Shown: positions 1 through 11,637 of the stretch, one piece after another
Numbering within the stretch: position 1 is the stretch's first letter
Layout of the letters: each line of letters starts with the position of its first letter
Source of the DNA: Podospora comata
Taxonomy: Eukaryota; Ascomycota; Sordariomycetes; Sordariales; Podosporaceae
DNA: 64,000 nt
Direction: 5' to 3'
NCBI GenBank assembly: GCA_017354895.1
Contig: CP071495.1
Coordinates: 2,215,001 to 2,279,000 of the forward strand
Position numbers and translations under genes: made by a program
The notes under the pieces: model-generated
Seen by the model: only the letters and a program-made list of their open reading frames with translations
Told to the model about the DNA's origin: nothing
Databases searched by the model: none

Positions 1-645
1 TTACCATACCCACCTCAGCTACCCGGCTTGGCCAGCCTCTTATTGTTCATAATACAGACGTCGGTTTTGTGAAACAGTTGCTCTCGTTCTATGATGCCCT
101 TGTAACACCCCCTGTGGCCAGCACTGGTGTCCTCAGGTTTAGCAAAAGAGCCAGGCGTTTCACGGGACAAGTCAGTTGCTTTTCCAGGATTCGGGAAACA
201 GTCGTCATGACCTGGATAACTGCATCCTTTGCTTTGTTTGGAAACTCTACGGTGAGCTGTGAGCCTCTCAGGTATCTCTAAATGTCCCGCTAGCACTTAA
301 GAGCTGCAATATCCTGTGTTTAACAGAAAAAGGGGCAATGTGTCCACCATGGATGTTTTGTTTGACCAGGGCAAGCAACATCCATCCAGGGGTTAGGGTT
401 ACGTGCGTTGAACCCTTGATGAACCCTTGATGAACCCTTGAAGCCTTCACCTGCAGGCTCTCTCCCCGCACTTTTTTTGTGACCTGCAGCTCAGCGATGG
501 GACCCCTCCATTTTGCAGCCAGGAACAGAAAAAAAAAGAAAAAAATTAATTTTGATCCACAGCCGTTGGAAATAAAACTCCGACGCTCACTTATACAAAA
601 CAGACACCGAAACGGCCACTTTTGGTGCCACAGAAAAGAAACAAA
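1..645. other. Intergenic left edge; no gene seen
   Basis: No open frame here resembles a known protein and no splice-linked exon is apparent. The last part is A-rich and lies just before the methyltransferase start, so it is probably its promoter and 5' leader. The only structure I see is a perfect triple 11-bp repeat, listed separately. Confidence 0.6.
409..441. repeat. 11-bp tandem repeat, three copies
   Basis: Three identical head-to-tail copies of TGAACCCTTGA lie about 200 bp upstream of the methyltransferase start codon. The sequence continues into AGCCTTC, which slightly recalls the CCTTGAA core of the dispersed repeats found elsewhere in the window. Confidence 0.85.
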
Positions 646-2423
646 ATGGCCGAAGCATACCCCCCCTCCATCAGCGACGGCTCCTCGTCAGACAACTCCG
701 AGGCTGGCAACTGGCTGCAGGGTGATCAGGACGATGGTGATGACTTCAGCGAGCAGGAGACCGTGCAGGTCATCTCGCTGATGGACGACAAGGTCTTTGA
801 CGATGCTCTTGCCATGGTCACCTACTGCAAGGAGAAATATGGGTTGGATTTCTTGGGGGTGAGAGATCGGTTGGGGCTTGACTTTTACGGGTCGATCAAG
901 TTGATCAACTTCAGTACGTTGCTTACTTTTACTCTCATGTGATAGCTATGGAAACTAAACATGAGATCACAGTCCGCCAAAAGGTCCACGATGGCAAGCC
1001 AGTCAAGCCGGATGATATCAAGGCGTCTGATCTCGAGGATGACTCACTCTTGAAGCCGGTACTGGAGGATGATGCCCTCATCGTGTGCTTGGATGACCTC
1101 CCTGCCGCTGGTGAGGCTGCTCCTCAGGCCCGGGAGATCAAGCAAAAGGAGGTCCCGGCCGTTGATGAGCTTCTTCGGAAGAATGCGCAGCTCCAGGAAG
1201 AGCTCGAGAAGCTTTCTCAGCAATTCTCCAACTACAGGCTTGCTGTCCAGCAGACCTTGGACCAGAGATGGGGTGAGGATGACAAGCCCGAGTCCTCCAA
1301 GGCTAGAGCTGAAGCCCCTGCTCCTGCTCCTGCTACCAACGGCACAGAAAAGAAAGACGACTCCCCACCCGAAGCCACTTACTACTTTGAGTCGTACGCC
1401 CACAACGACATCCACGAGACCATGTTGAAGGACACGATCCGCACCAACGCCTACCGTGACTTTATCTACAACAACAAGGCCATCTTTGCCGGCAAGACTG
1501 TTCTTGACATCGGATGCGGTACTGGTATCCTCTCCATGTTCGCCGCCAAGGCTGGTGCGGCCAAGGTTCTCGCTGTTGACAACAGCGCCATCATCGACAA
1601 GGCCCGCGAGAATATCTTCAACAACGGGCTCGACAATGTCATCACTTGCATCCGTGGCAAGATTGAAGAGGTTACTCTTCCGGTGCCCACGGTCGACATC
1701 ATCGTCTCGGAGTGGATGGGTTACTGCCTTCTCTACGAGGCCATGCTTCCCTCTGTTCTCTACGCCAGGGACAAGTACCTCAAGCCCGACACCGGTCTTC
1801 TCGTGCCATCGCACACGTCGATGTGGATTGCTCCTGTGGCCGACGAGGAGTACGTCACCGACAACATGGACTTTTGGCGGGATGTCTATGGCTTTGACAT
1901 GAAGGCCATGCAGGAGGGCACCTACGCCAACTGCCGCATTGAGCACCTCCCCGACGCCGCCGTGGCCGGCACCGCGCAGTGTTTCAGGATGCTCGACCTC
2001 CACACTTGCACCAAGGAGGACCTTGTGTTCAACGAGAAGTGGACGTCGACTTATACGTCCAAGGACAAGCTTGATGGTTTCTTGGTGTGGTTTGATACCT
2101 TTTTCTGCGAGTCGAGACAGGAGCAGGTCGAGAAGCAGTTGACGTGGAAGCAGTGGATGGATGTCAAGGGGAAAGAGAGCGTGGCGTTTACCACGGGGCC
2201 GTTTGACAAGGAGACGCACTGGAGGCAGGGGTTGATGTTGATTGACCATGCCAAGCAGCCGAAGGGAAGCGAGGAGAAGGTCAAGGAGGGGGCGAGGTTG
2301 GAGGGCGAGATTGAGTATGCTATTCCCGAGGGTCATCACAGAGGGTTGAACATCAAGGTGACTTGGGGGTTGGAGGGGGAGGAGGGGGAGAAGAGGCTGA
2401 GCCAGATGTGGATGTGCCATTAG
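646..2423 (+). CDS. rmt3: Protein arginine N-methyltransferase, PRMT3 type
   Basis: Predicted type I arginine methyltransferase of the PRMT3/RmtB branch. In other species this cytosolic enzyme uses S-adenosylmethionine to asymmetrically dimethylate ribosomal protein S2. Two exons, 646-913 and 973-2423, join in phase (GTACGT...CACAG) to give 572 residues. Visible motifs are the SAM-binding VLDIGCGTG near residue 265, the double-E loop SEWMGYCLLYE near 334 and the THW loop near 503. A charged, probably coiled-coil stretch lies near 155-190. The N-terminal PRMT3 zinc-finger region is recognisable (DDKVFDDALAMVTYCKEKYG), but I cannot see a complete C2H2 set, so the finger looks degenerate. The start is the first ATG in the frame that conserves this N-terminus. 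The sense strand becomes strongly G-rich after about 2040. Confidence 0.93.
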
Positions 2424-3060
2424 AGAGGTTCGGCGGGGCGGCGGACAAACATATGGGATAGACAAAATAAACAAGGGCATGAATATGCTCTGTATGACGG
2501 GTTTGCTGACACAAATGCCAAGCCACAGAGTCGCAAAGTGTGGGGGGGGGAGCTTCTGGAACCCCACGTCATAGCGATCTCGCAGCTCAGGGCAGATTCC
2601 CACTGCTGCAAGTCGCATGATGCAGCAGCTGGTGCGTCGCATGTGTTCTGAAGGCGCGCTCCTTTCACTGATTGCGTGACACCTTCTAAATCAACTCATC
2701 TTCTTCATCTCATGTTTTGTTTTCTGTGATTTGTGTGCTTTACACCTGGGTTGCCTGTAAAAGGTACGTATTTTTGGCAAACAGGGACAGGGTCTAATTG
2801 CCAGCCGGCACGGCACGACGCGGCAACCATTCACTCAATCACTTATCTCGACACAGACAGCACAAATCAGCTCACAGGCGGACAAACATAACGAGTTACG
2901 ACGACAGAAACCAACCGTCGAGTCCCTTTTGCACATTGAATTACAAGCCGGGAACACGACATGCCTGCGACAGACTCACCATATCAATAGCAGCAGACGA
3001 ATCCTCACCACACCACCACCACCACCACCACCACAACCACCACCACCACAACCACCAAAA
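2424..3060. other. Intergenic: PRMT3 3' end and rav1 promoter
   Basis: No gene is seen. The stretch just before the rav1 start, about 3008-3055, is a CAC/CAA-rich, pyrimidine-strand low-complexity tract. It is probably part of the rav1 5' leader. Confidence 0.6.
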
Positions 3061-6000
3061 ATGAGAACCATCCTCCCAGGCCTCCCCTCCCCCCATCTCC
3101 AAGCCCTAGCAACAGGCTACTGCCAAAACGCATCCGAGTCCGGCCCCCGTCGAATAACCGTACCTCTTCCCCCTTCCAACCCCCCCCCCCCCCAAATCTT
3201 CCTTTCCTCACAACTAACCCCCCTACCCGGTGTAGGTCTACATCTCCGGTCCCGCAATCTCAATCCTCTCCCCAAGCCCCACCTCCCCATCCCATCTCCT
3301 CCAAACAATCTACGACGACGACCCAACCCCCCTCCAATCCGTTGCCCTCGACGAACCCACGGCCAAAATCGCCGTTATCACCACCTCTGGCACAGGGAGG
3401 ATATACAAACCAACAATCAACACCCTCCTCCCGATCAACTCCCCCGAGCGTGAGCCCCGCTGGGTATTACAAGGAACCTTTTCCTCCTCCCCCTCCCCTT
3501 CCCATCCAGCAACCCTCTCCTGGGGCAGCGACGGCGAACTTTTGGTCTCCTCCTCATCATCCCTCCAACTATGGCAGACGTCCCGACCAGAGGGGGATAT
3601 TCATTTATCATGGTCGCAACCGCTCCCTAATCCAGCGAAAATGGCGCTGTTGTCGTATGATTCGGCGTACATAGCCTCTGTGGGGCGATATGATAAACTG
3701 GTGAAAGTGTGGAGGAGGTTGAGCTATGGGTCTGGGGGTGCGGGGACGGAGGAGGGCGTTGATGGGGCGAGGTTTGATTTTGTGTACTTACGGCATGGGG
3801 ATGTGGTTACCAGGCTTGAGTGGAGGAGGAGGCCGAGGCATGAGGGGCAGACGGTGGAGAATGTGCTTTGGACGGTGGACTGCAAAGGAAGAGTAAAGCT
3901 TTGGGTTGGCGGGGATGCGCATGGGATGAGGGAGCTGAGGCTTTGGGGGGGGGTGGAGTTGGGGATGAAAATGGGATGGGTGGTTCAGGGGGGGATTTGA
4001 TGGGGGCTGTTGAGGGGGTTGTGGAACGGGGGAGGGGTGAGGGTGTGGAGAGGGTGGTGGAGGTCGGGAGGAGGTGTCATGAGGTTGTGGTCGGGCTGGA
4101 TGGGAAAGGCGGGGTGAAGGTTTGGGGGTTGGAGGATGTGGGTTGGGAACCAGGGGTACAGAAGAGAGGGGGGGTCTGGGAGATTGTGGAGGTGAAGGGG
4201 GTGGAGGAGTTGGACTGGGGAGGGGGAGCAGGTGAACATGTCGAGGTGCTGAGTTATTGTGATGGCAAGGGGCTGTTGCAGGTGCTGGTGCACTTTTTTG
4301 ATGGGAGGATTGAGGTTTATGAGACCGATCTCGCGGCCTTGGTTGATCCGAACCCGAAGAGAAAGAGGCTAGAAAGGGTGGCTGTTTGGACTGGGCATTC
4401 GGCACCGGTCAAGAAGGTGGTGAGGAATTTCAGTGGGAGGGCGGTCGTTACGAGGACGGAGTCGGGGCAGAGCGTTGTGTGGAAACATGAGTTGGATCAT
4501 GGGAAAGGGGTGACGATGTTGAGGAGACAGGTCGTCATCCAGCAAGCGGGGCATGTTCACCGGATGTGCGTGTTGAGAAAGGGGAGGTTTGTGGTTTTCT
4601 TGCGGCACGAAAAGGTTGAGCTTTGGGACTGTAGGGGGGCTCAGGCGAGATTGCTGGCCGAGCAGAGGTATGATGTGCCGGGGAAACCACTGTGCCTGAT
4701 TGTGCTGCCGAGGCACAAGGTGGAGGATTACACCACGGCGCATGTTGCGACGATCACGTCGGAAAAGGCGGGTGTTGGTTGGGAGGTCAAGTTTCCGTTC
4801 TATAGACCGAACGATCCGACGGTCAAGGTTGCGAATGGGCGAGGGGAGGGGGATCAGAAGGGGTGCATCAGGGAGTTTGTCAAGTTTACGCTTGAGGATG
4901 CGGGGGATTTGGGCTATGTGTTACCTGTTGATCCGGCCGGGGCGGATTTCCATGTTTCGGGGTTTTTGGATGTGTTTGCACGGGATGTGGCGATTTCGTA
5001 CACGCACTCGGGGAGGGTCGAGTTTTGGACTGCGAGGGTTGGGCATGAGGGGAAGGGGGTGGAGTGGTTGTCGACGAGCTCGCTGGAGACGGGGGTTGCG
5101 AACCCGGCGCTGATCAGCGGGAGCACGCTGAAGAAGGCTGCGTTGGTGAGTGCGGATCGGTCGACGTTGACGATTTGGGATATCAGGGGGGCGAGGCTGG
5201 AATATGAGCAAAAGTTTGAGAACAGTCATACGATTAGGGATCTGGACTGGGCGACCACGCCGGCGAAGCAGAGTATCTTGGCGGTTGGGTTTCCTCATCG
5301 GGTGTTGTTGTTGAGTCAGATGAGGTTTGACTATCTCAACAAGGGGCCGGCGTGGCTGCCGACGAGGGAGATTTCGATACGGCAGTGCACACCGCATCCG
5401 ATTGGGGACTCGGTTTGGTTGGGGGGTGGACACTTGGTGATTGCGGCGGGGAACCAGCTGTTTGTGCATGATCGGGAGTTTGAGGCTTCGACTTCGCTTG
5501 TTCCGGTAACCGGGCTGAGGATACCGCATCGGAAGGGCAAGGCGAGGCAGCTTGATCTGTTTGAGGTTGTGGACCGGCTCAATGGCCCGCTGCCGGTTTT
5601 CCACCCGCAGTTCTTGAGCATGTGCATCCTTGCCGGAAGGATCTCGCTCGTTCACAAGGTCTTGCAGGCGTTGCGCAAGACGCTTCGGTTCTGGGCAGAG
5701 GGTGATGTGGTGGATGATTACCTCGGCCTCGACCTGGTGGAATTCTACGCCGGCGATGGGTCACTGCATAACGGCGGTGGCCACCCAAGAGAGTACCTCA
5801 ACCGCCGGCAGTCGTTTGACGACGGCGACGAGCCCTTCTCGGAAGAAACAGCTGTCGACATCAACGAGCACCTCACCCGCATTGGCATCCCTCAGCTCTC
5901 GGGCCACGAACAAATCCAACTCGTTGACATTGTAGAATGCGTCGGCGTGGTCGAAAAACAACGTCGCTCCCTTGACGAAAACGGAGCAAGATTCATGCTC

Positions 6001-7300
6001 GCCTTCAGGCAACACGCCCTGAGAAAGGGAAGAGCAAACGAGGTGCACATCTCGTGGCGCGAAATCAGCTGGGCATACCACTCCACCAGCCAAGACGTCC
6101 TTGTCGATTTTGTGACCAAGCAGAACCACGGCAGGATGCTGTGGGAGGGCGCGAGAGAAAGCGGCATGTTCATGTGGCTTGGTGACAACGCTGCCGTGAG
6201 GCAACAGTTTGAGATTATTGCGAGAAACGAGTACACCAAAGGCGAGGACAAGAACCCTATCGATTGCAGCCTCTATTACCTCGCCCTCAAGAAGAAGACT
6301 GTCCTCCAGGGCCTGTGGAGAATGGCAAGCTGGAATAAAGAACAGGCCTCGACGTCGAAGTTTCTGGCGAATAACTTTGACGATCCGAAGTGGCGGACTG
6401 CGGCGCTGAAGAATGCTTACGCGTTGATGTCGAAGCGGAGGTTTGAGTACGCGGCTGCGTTCTTCTTGTTGGCGGACCATTTGCATGATGCGGTGAACGT
6501 CTGTCTTAATCAGCTTCATGACCTGCAGCTCGCGGTGGCGATCACGAGGGTGTACGAGGGTGATAATGGGCCGGTGCTGAAGAGGCTTCTCGAAGAAGAA
6601 GTCCTATCCACTGCAGCAAAAGAAGGAAACCGCTGGTTAGCGTCGTGGGCATTCTGGATGCTTGGGCGTCGTGATATGGCTGTGAGGGCACTTATTGCAA
6701 GTCTTTCCTCCCCGCTTCCCCCCCCCCGTTTTCTTTTCTATAACACCCCTGACTAACTCTTTGGAACAGACGCCAGTCTTTGCCCTCCTCTCCACCACCC
6801 CCTCCTCCCCACCCCCAGACGACGGTAACCTCAAATCCAAATCCTACCTCACCGATGACCCCGCCCTCGTAATCTTGTACCGCCAGCTCCGCCAAAAGAC
6901 GCTTCAAACACTCCGTGGAGCGACAAAGGTCACGCCAAAGGTGGAGTGGGAGTTTGTGCTGCATTCTGCCGGGTTATATGACCGCATGGGCTGTGACTTG
7001 CTCGGCCTTGATTTGGTGAGAAACTGGGAGTTTTTCCACCCTGCCGCTCAGGCGATGACGGGGTTGGGAGGGGAGATTAACCCGTTGAGGCTGCTGAAGA
7101 GGAGGGGGAGCTTGGTTGTGGCTGATATTCCTATCCGTGGGGGGCCACTGTCGCCGCTTGCGACGCCGGGGGGGCAGATGCAGGTGCCGGGGGAGATGAA
7201 GACTGGTGGTGGTGGTGGGACAACGGCAAAGCCGAAGCCGCCTCCGACGGTGTTTGAGGAGCCGGATGCGAACTCCTTGTTGGACAGTTTTGGTTTCTAA
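3061..7300 (+). CDS. rav1: RAVE complex subunit Rav1 (one frame break)
   Basis: Homologue of yeast Rav1/DmX, the large WD-repeat subunit of RAVE, which promotes assembly of V1 onto Vo of the vacuolar proton ATPase. Exons: 3061-3159, 3236-6696 and 6770-7300, about 1,363 residues allowing for one missing base. The N-terminus MRTILPG and the join RRIT/VYISGP follow the family pattern; intron 1 has a CTAAC branch point. WD-like segments fill the first half. The conserved Rav1 C-terminal domain starts near residue 820 (HPQFLSMCIL) and continues through TDDPALVILYRQLR and MGCDLLGLDLVRNWEF. Conservation runs in one frame to WVVQGG and resumes in another at DLMGAVEGVV. The break sits in a G7 run at 3988-3994, where one extra G would restore the frame. 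Intron 2 is a GC-AG intron (GCAAGT). The gene is convergent with a vacuolar membrane protein gene. Confidence 0.9.
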
Positions 7301-7712
7301 AGAGGGGAGGTGAATGATGGAAAAAGGGGGGAGGGGGGTGACATGGCAGTGTAGATTCAAGGCATTCATTGTACATATTAAAGGAGAATCGATACATTAC
7401 ACCAAAACTAGACATTCATGAGGCAACTGGGGTGTGATCAAAGGAAAGGACTGCTCTGTATTCATGCCATTGTATCCCTAAAAAAGCAAAAAGAAAGACA
7501 ACTGTGTACTCCGAACCCAATCCATATACACGCCCCCCCTTGATACTCATTGTAGGTCTGATATCCATCCTGTACTTACTCTCCCTGTCGTCTCATCGTG
7601 TCCCAAATCAAGCAAACCCTTCATAGCCCCCCCAGCTACATAACTCCACAAAAGCCAAACGCCATCCCAGTCCCTTCCCAAATATGCAAATCGAACCATC
7701 CTCCCCCGAAAA
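7301..7712. other. Convergent intergenic 3' regions
   Basis: Four hundred bases between two convergent genes. They should contain both 3' UTRs and poly(A) signals. No coding potential or repeat is seen. Confidence 0.6.
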
Positions 7713-10541
7713 TCACAACCTAACCGCAGCCCCAATCCCCCTCCCCCAATACCAAACCCTCTCCCTCCACCTCCCTAACCTAACCACCACCACCGCCCTC
7801 GCATCCAGCTTCATCCTCCCCCCCAGCGCCTCCTCGACCTTATCATACCCCACACTGTCCAAATCCCACGCCACCGGCAACCTCGGCGTCTTGCTCTCCC
7901 CCGGCGGTGCCGCAAACGGCAAGTCATACTCAATCGTCCCGATCACTTCCGTATGGTTATACAGCGCCGTGGCGTTGACATGCTCTATATAAAGCATATT
8001 CTTTTTCAGCGGGCTCACAAGCGTAAACTGCGCCGTCGACGACCAGAGGTGAAACGTCGCATCCCGAATAAAGTGCGTCTTGTCGTCTTCCGACTTGCCG
8101 GGCAGAGACAGCTTCGGTGCGTCGAGCGTAAAGTTTAATCTCGAGAGCGACGCCCCCAAGGAGGGGAGAGAGGGGATCGTGCCAGCGTGGGTGCGGATCG
8201 TGATGGTGGTGTTGTACCCCGACAGATACTGAGAGATGAGCTCCCGGCCGACTTTGGGACCGTCCTTCTTGCCGCCGAGGATGGGATCCCACCTGGCAAA
8301 GACGGGGATGTTGGTGTTGTTTCCGAGACCAAGGTCAAGATTCTCTGCCTGGGCTTCCCCCAGCGTGGTGCCGTTCTTTTCAAAACGAATGCTGATGAAA
8401 GGAATATGTGCTGTATAAGGCGTAGGATTGGTAATGTTGACCAAAGCACGGAGTGAAATCGAATCAGGCGTCGTGTCGAGAATTTCAATGTTGCCAACTT
8501 TGGGTTCCGCAAGACCGGGGAGGTTCTTTCCAAGAGCTATTGACCAAGGTAATGTCAGTGACGGTGCCCCACGAAGATGGTTGGTTGAGCTGCCAGCGCG
8601 GAATGGAATCATGGATGACCAATGGCGACTAACAGTGTGGTGATGATCAGAGTAGATACGGACGTTTAACTGGGATTTTGCCCTCGGCGGGCACCCCCTT
8701 GACAACGATGCTACCGAGGACTGTCTGCACCTGGACATCGACGAGCGCGTTGATGTCAAGCTCAACACTCTTTCCTCCGAAAAGCAAAGCTGCGATCACA
8801 TCAGTCATGACGTCGGCGTCTGTCACGTTGAGTGGCGCATCGACAATCCGAGACTGAATCTTGAGGGTAGCCTCCCCGCCATCAGTAGCGGGGAACTGGG
8901 TCGAGTTTGCTTGTTGCCACTCTTTGAGGTTCAGCTCTCCAAGCTTGTCCTTCTTGTAGAAAACGTCGGCGTTGGCCCGAACATTGGTGACATTGAGAGA
9001 AAAGTTCATCTCCGCCGGAAGCCCTGCGATGACCAGAATCGTGCCCGACACTCTTGGGTTGGATTCGGGGTTGTCAGGCTCGGCTGCTGGATCTGGCATC
9101 TTGAAGTGAACGTCCGTCAAGGAGAAGTCGCGAATCATGTTTTCAAACGATCGTCCTGGGAATGGCACAGGCACAGTGATGCTGGACAAGACATCAGCAA
9201 GCCAGGCTGGTGTGTCGCCGCCGGGCTTCTGTCGGCCTCGAACAAGCACGGTCGTTGTTTCGTTGCCAAGGAACTTTTCGAAGAGCAAATCGAGCGGTGA
9301 AGAGTTGGAGTTGGGACAAGCGCGAGTCAAAGGTTCAGGCAGTTTGTCGACAACACCATCGGCATCGACAGCAACTTCGGAGCGGGACTTGACAGAGGTG
9401 CGGTGAGTAATGGCGGACGCAATGACGATGGGAGCGTCATTTGTTCCGCATCCGGGGACAAGAATCTCGAATCCAAGCTCGGGGATATCGACCGAGATTG
9501 GGTACTCGTTAAAGGCTTTGATGGTGACCTCCACACCCATGGCCCACCGCTCAGCGTGTGACGTGCTTCGCTCAGGCACGGGAATCTCCTTAAAGTTAAG
9601 CCTGGTGATGTTATAAGCGGGCAGCTGGGGCATGTCGTGGCCTACACTACTAATCAGCAACATGTTCATGGTTGGGGCAGGCAATCCAGTAATCATTTTC
9701 AAAAGAGAGACTTCTCTCCAAAGTACAACGAAGCGAAAGTGCGGTAGAGGGATTGACCTTCAAATGTCAACGACTCAGCAATAGAGTGCGTTCCGAGAGG
9801 AATCATTCCCGCCCTCAGCTGAATATCAGCCTTTCCCAGCACCCGAACACTATCCAGCCTTCCTTCCAACCACTCATTGGCAATCGTTCGGATACCCTCA
9901 GCGTCGCCCGGGATGAGATCGGCAACAAAGTCCACCGCGTTGTTCTGGCCGTTGGCGATACTAACATCCATCGAAGGGACTGCCGCACTTCCCAGCAAGA
10001 TGTTGTCGTAGTCTGGCAGGTAGACATTGATCCTGGTATCCTCCGTCCCGATACTTCCAACCAGCCATGTAGCAGCCTTGCCCACCCGTCTAACATGTTC
10101 GTTTTCCACACGCTGCGCATCAAGGCGGAAATTCGCCTGGATTCTGGCCCGTACACCGTTGGTCGTAATGGACACCAGCGACAGATTCGTCGGTTCAAGA
10201 ACAATCGCTTGTTTGGCGTACTCCTCCACCGCGGCGGGCACAAAGAAAGCCCCAATCATAATCCCAAGCGCAAAGAGTGACAGTACAATCACAGCGATCA
10301 GTGAAGGCTTCGGTATCGATCTGTCTTTTGTCGATTTGACCGAGACGGCGTCCGTCTCGCCAGCAGCAACAGATGCTGTCTCGTCTCGTACGTCATCACC
10401 CTCGCCATCGTAGCGCCGAGTTGCGCTTGACGATAGTAAAGGTGTTGATTCTGATTGTTCGTCCATCACTCGCGCATCGGGATCGGCGGCTTTCGGACTG
10501 CTCAACGCAGCCAGAAACGGCGTCGTTTCCGAGTCCGACAT
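7713..10541 (-). CDS. Tag1-like vacuolar membrane protein (DUF3712/LEA-like domains)
   Basis: Three exons (10541-9727, 9649-8664, 8536-7713) join in phase to 874 residues. The protein has an acidic, Ser/Thr-rich N-terminal tail of about 75 residues. One transmembrane helix follows at about 81-104 (SLIAVIVLSLFALGIMIGAF). The rest is a long, probably lumenal region of repeated beta-sandwich/LEA-like modules, for example NITRLNF and ILDTTPDSISLRALVNITNPTPY, with many N-x-S/T sequons. This architecture matches fungal DUF3712 proteins related to yeast Tag1, a vacuolar membrane protein linked to ending starvation autophagy. The family call is good; equivalence to Tag1 function is inference. Intron 1 ends in a TAGTAG tandem acceptor where both sites keep the frame. 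The intron 2 donor (GTCCGT) is weak but is the one that keeps phase. Confidence 0.8.
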
Positions 10542-11637
10542 GATGACACTCGAGATGTCGATGGATTTTAGGCGCTGTTGGGTTGAATGGTTGGGCGGTG
10601 GGAAGAAGCTATTGCTTGCCGTCCGCCGAGGGACAACAGGGATGGTGCTTATCGTCGCCTTGGCCTATGACATGGCCAGTGAGGTGTTGTCACGAGGTCC
10701 CCGCAGCTATCGATAGTGATGGAAGAGAGAGAGAGAGAACCGCAAAACAGACGGCGGAATGGGTCGTTGAAGAATGAGAGACCTATGGCGATGTCGAGAT
10801 GAAGTGAAGAGAGGAGCTATGTGCAGATAAGGTTGGGGCTGGATGGCATCGCTCGGTTGTCCGCCTTGTTGCTGCCTCCGTTCTCCGTGCCTTGGAAACG
10901 GCAGGGCGGGAACAGCCCACGCGGCCAGAGGTGTGGCGCTCAGTTGAGCAGTGAGAGGTCATTGGTCAGTTAACAAAAGAAGGTGTGTGGCACGGGCGCC
11001 CAGCCTTGAGCAAGTGAGACCAGGAACAGGTCCCGAACGCGGGGGAGAAGACGGCCAGTCAAACAGCCGCAATTCGTCATCCTGCAGCGAGCCCTATCCC
11101 AGCAAAACTCAAAACGCCGATGTCTCCGATTCAAGGAGCACACCATGTTGAGCCAAATGTTGGGCGAGAAGCAAGAGCAAGCATCAGCTCGAAGCCAATT
11201 GGTGCCCTCAATCAGAAGACAGAGTTGAAGTCGAGATCTCCCCATGACCACACAGAATTCTACAAATGCTGCCTTGGTGATAGAGTCAGACAGACCAACT
11301 GACCTCATACAATTTTCCAACGGGACCGGTTACCGGACCCTTATTTTTTATACAAGTCATCAAGGTCCCCCCGTCTGGGCATCTTCCCTTTTTTTGGTAC
11401 AACCTGCATACTGACTCACGACCTGTTGCCCTCGTCAACCAATTTCCCCATAATAAGAGGAGGTAATCCCAAGATACCTCTCATTCCAGCATTCAACCGT
11501 TTGATACCCACCCACTCCCCACTATCAGTCATCGAGATCGGATCCCAAGCCAAAGAGAGAGGAATTGTTTTACTCCCAGGCATTCCCTCCCTTTAAAAGA
11601 TCTCTCGATAATACACCACCCACCTTTCTCACTCGTC
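10542..11637. other. Divergent intergenic/promoter region
   Basis: About 1.1 kb between the Tag1-like gene and arg-12, transcribed away from each other, so both promoters should lie here. A (GA)n tract sits near 10725-10738. A general-control site sits near the arg-12 end. No conserved coding frame is seen. Confidence 0.6.
11412..11418 (+). promoter_or_regulatory. CPC-1/Gcn4-type site upstream of arg-12
   Basis: Perfect TGACTCA, 220 bp before the arg-12 start codon. Gcn4/CPC-1 bZIP activators bind TGASTCA in promoters of amino-acid biosynthetic genes. Use in this organism is inferred. Confidence 0.55.

Noticed and set aside
1044-2642. Open frame of about 530 codons antisense to the methyltransferase
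   Set aside because: The plus strand carries all methyltransferase motifs. The antisense frame has no recognisable domain and only mirrors the codon bias.
3953-4014. A 62-bp GT-AG intron that would repair the rav1 frame
   Set aside because: It lacks a convincing branch site and would delete WVVQGG...DLMGA, which resembles conserved family sequence on both sides of the G run.
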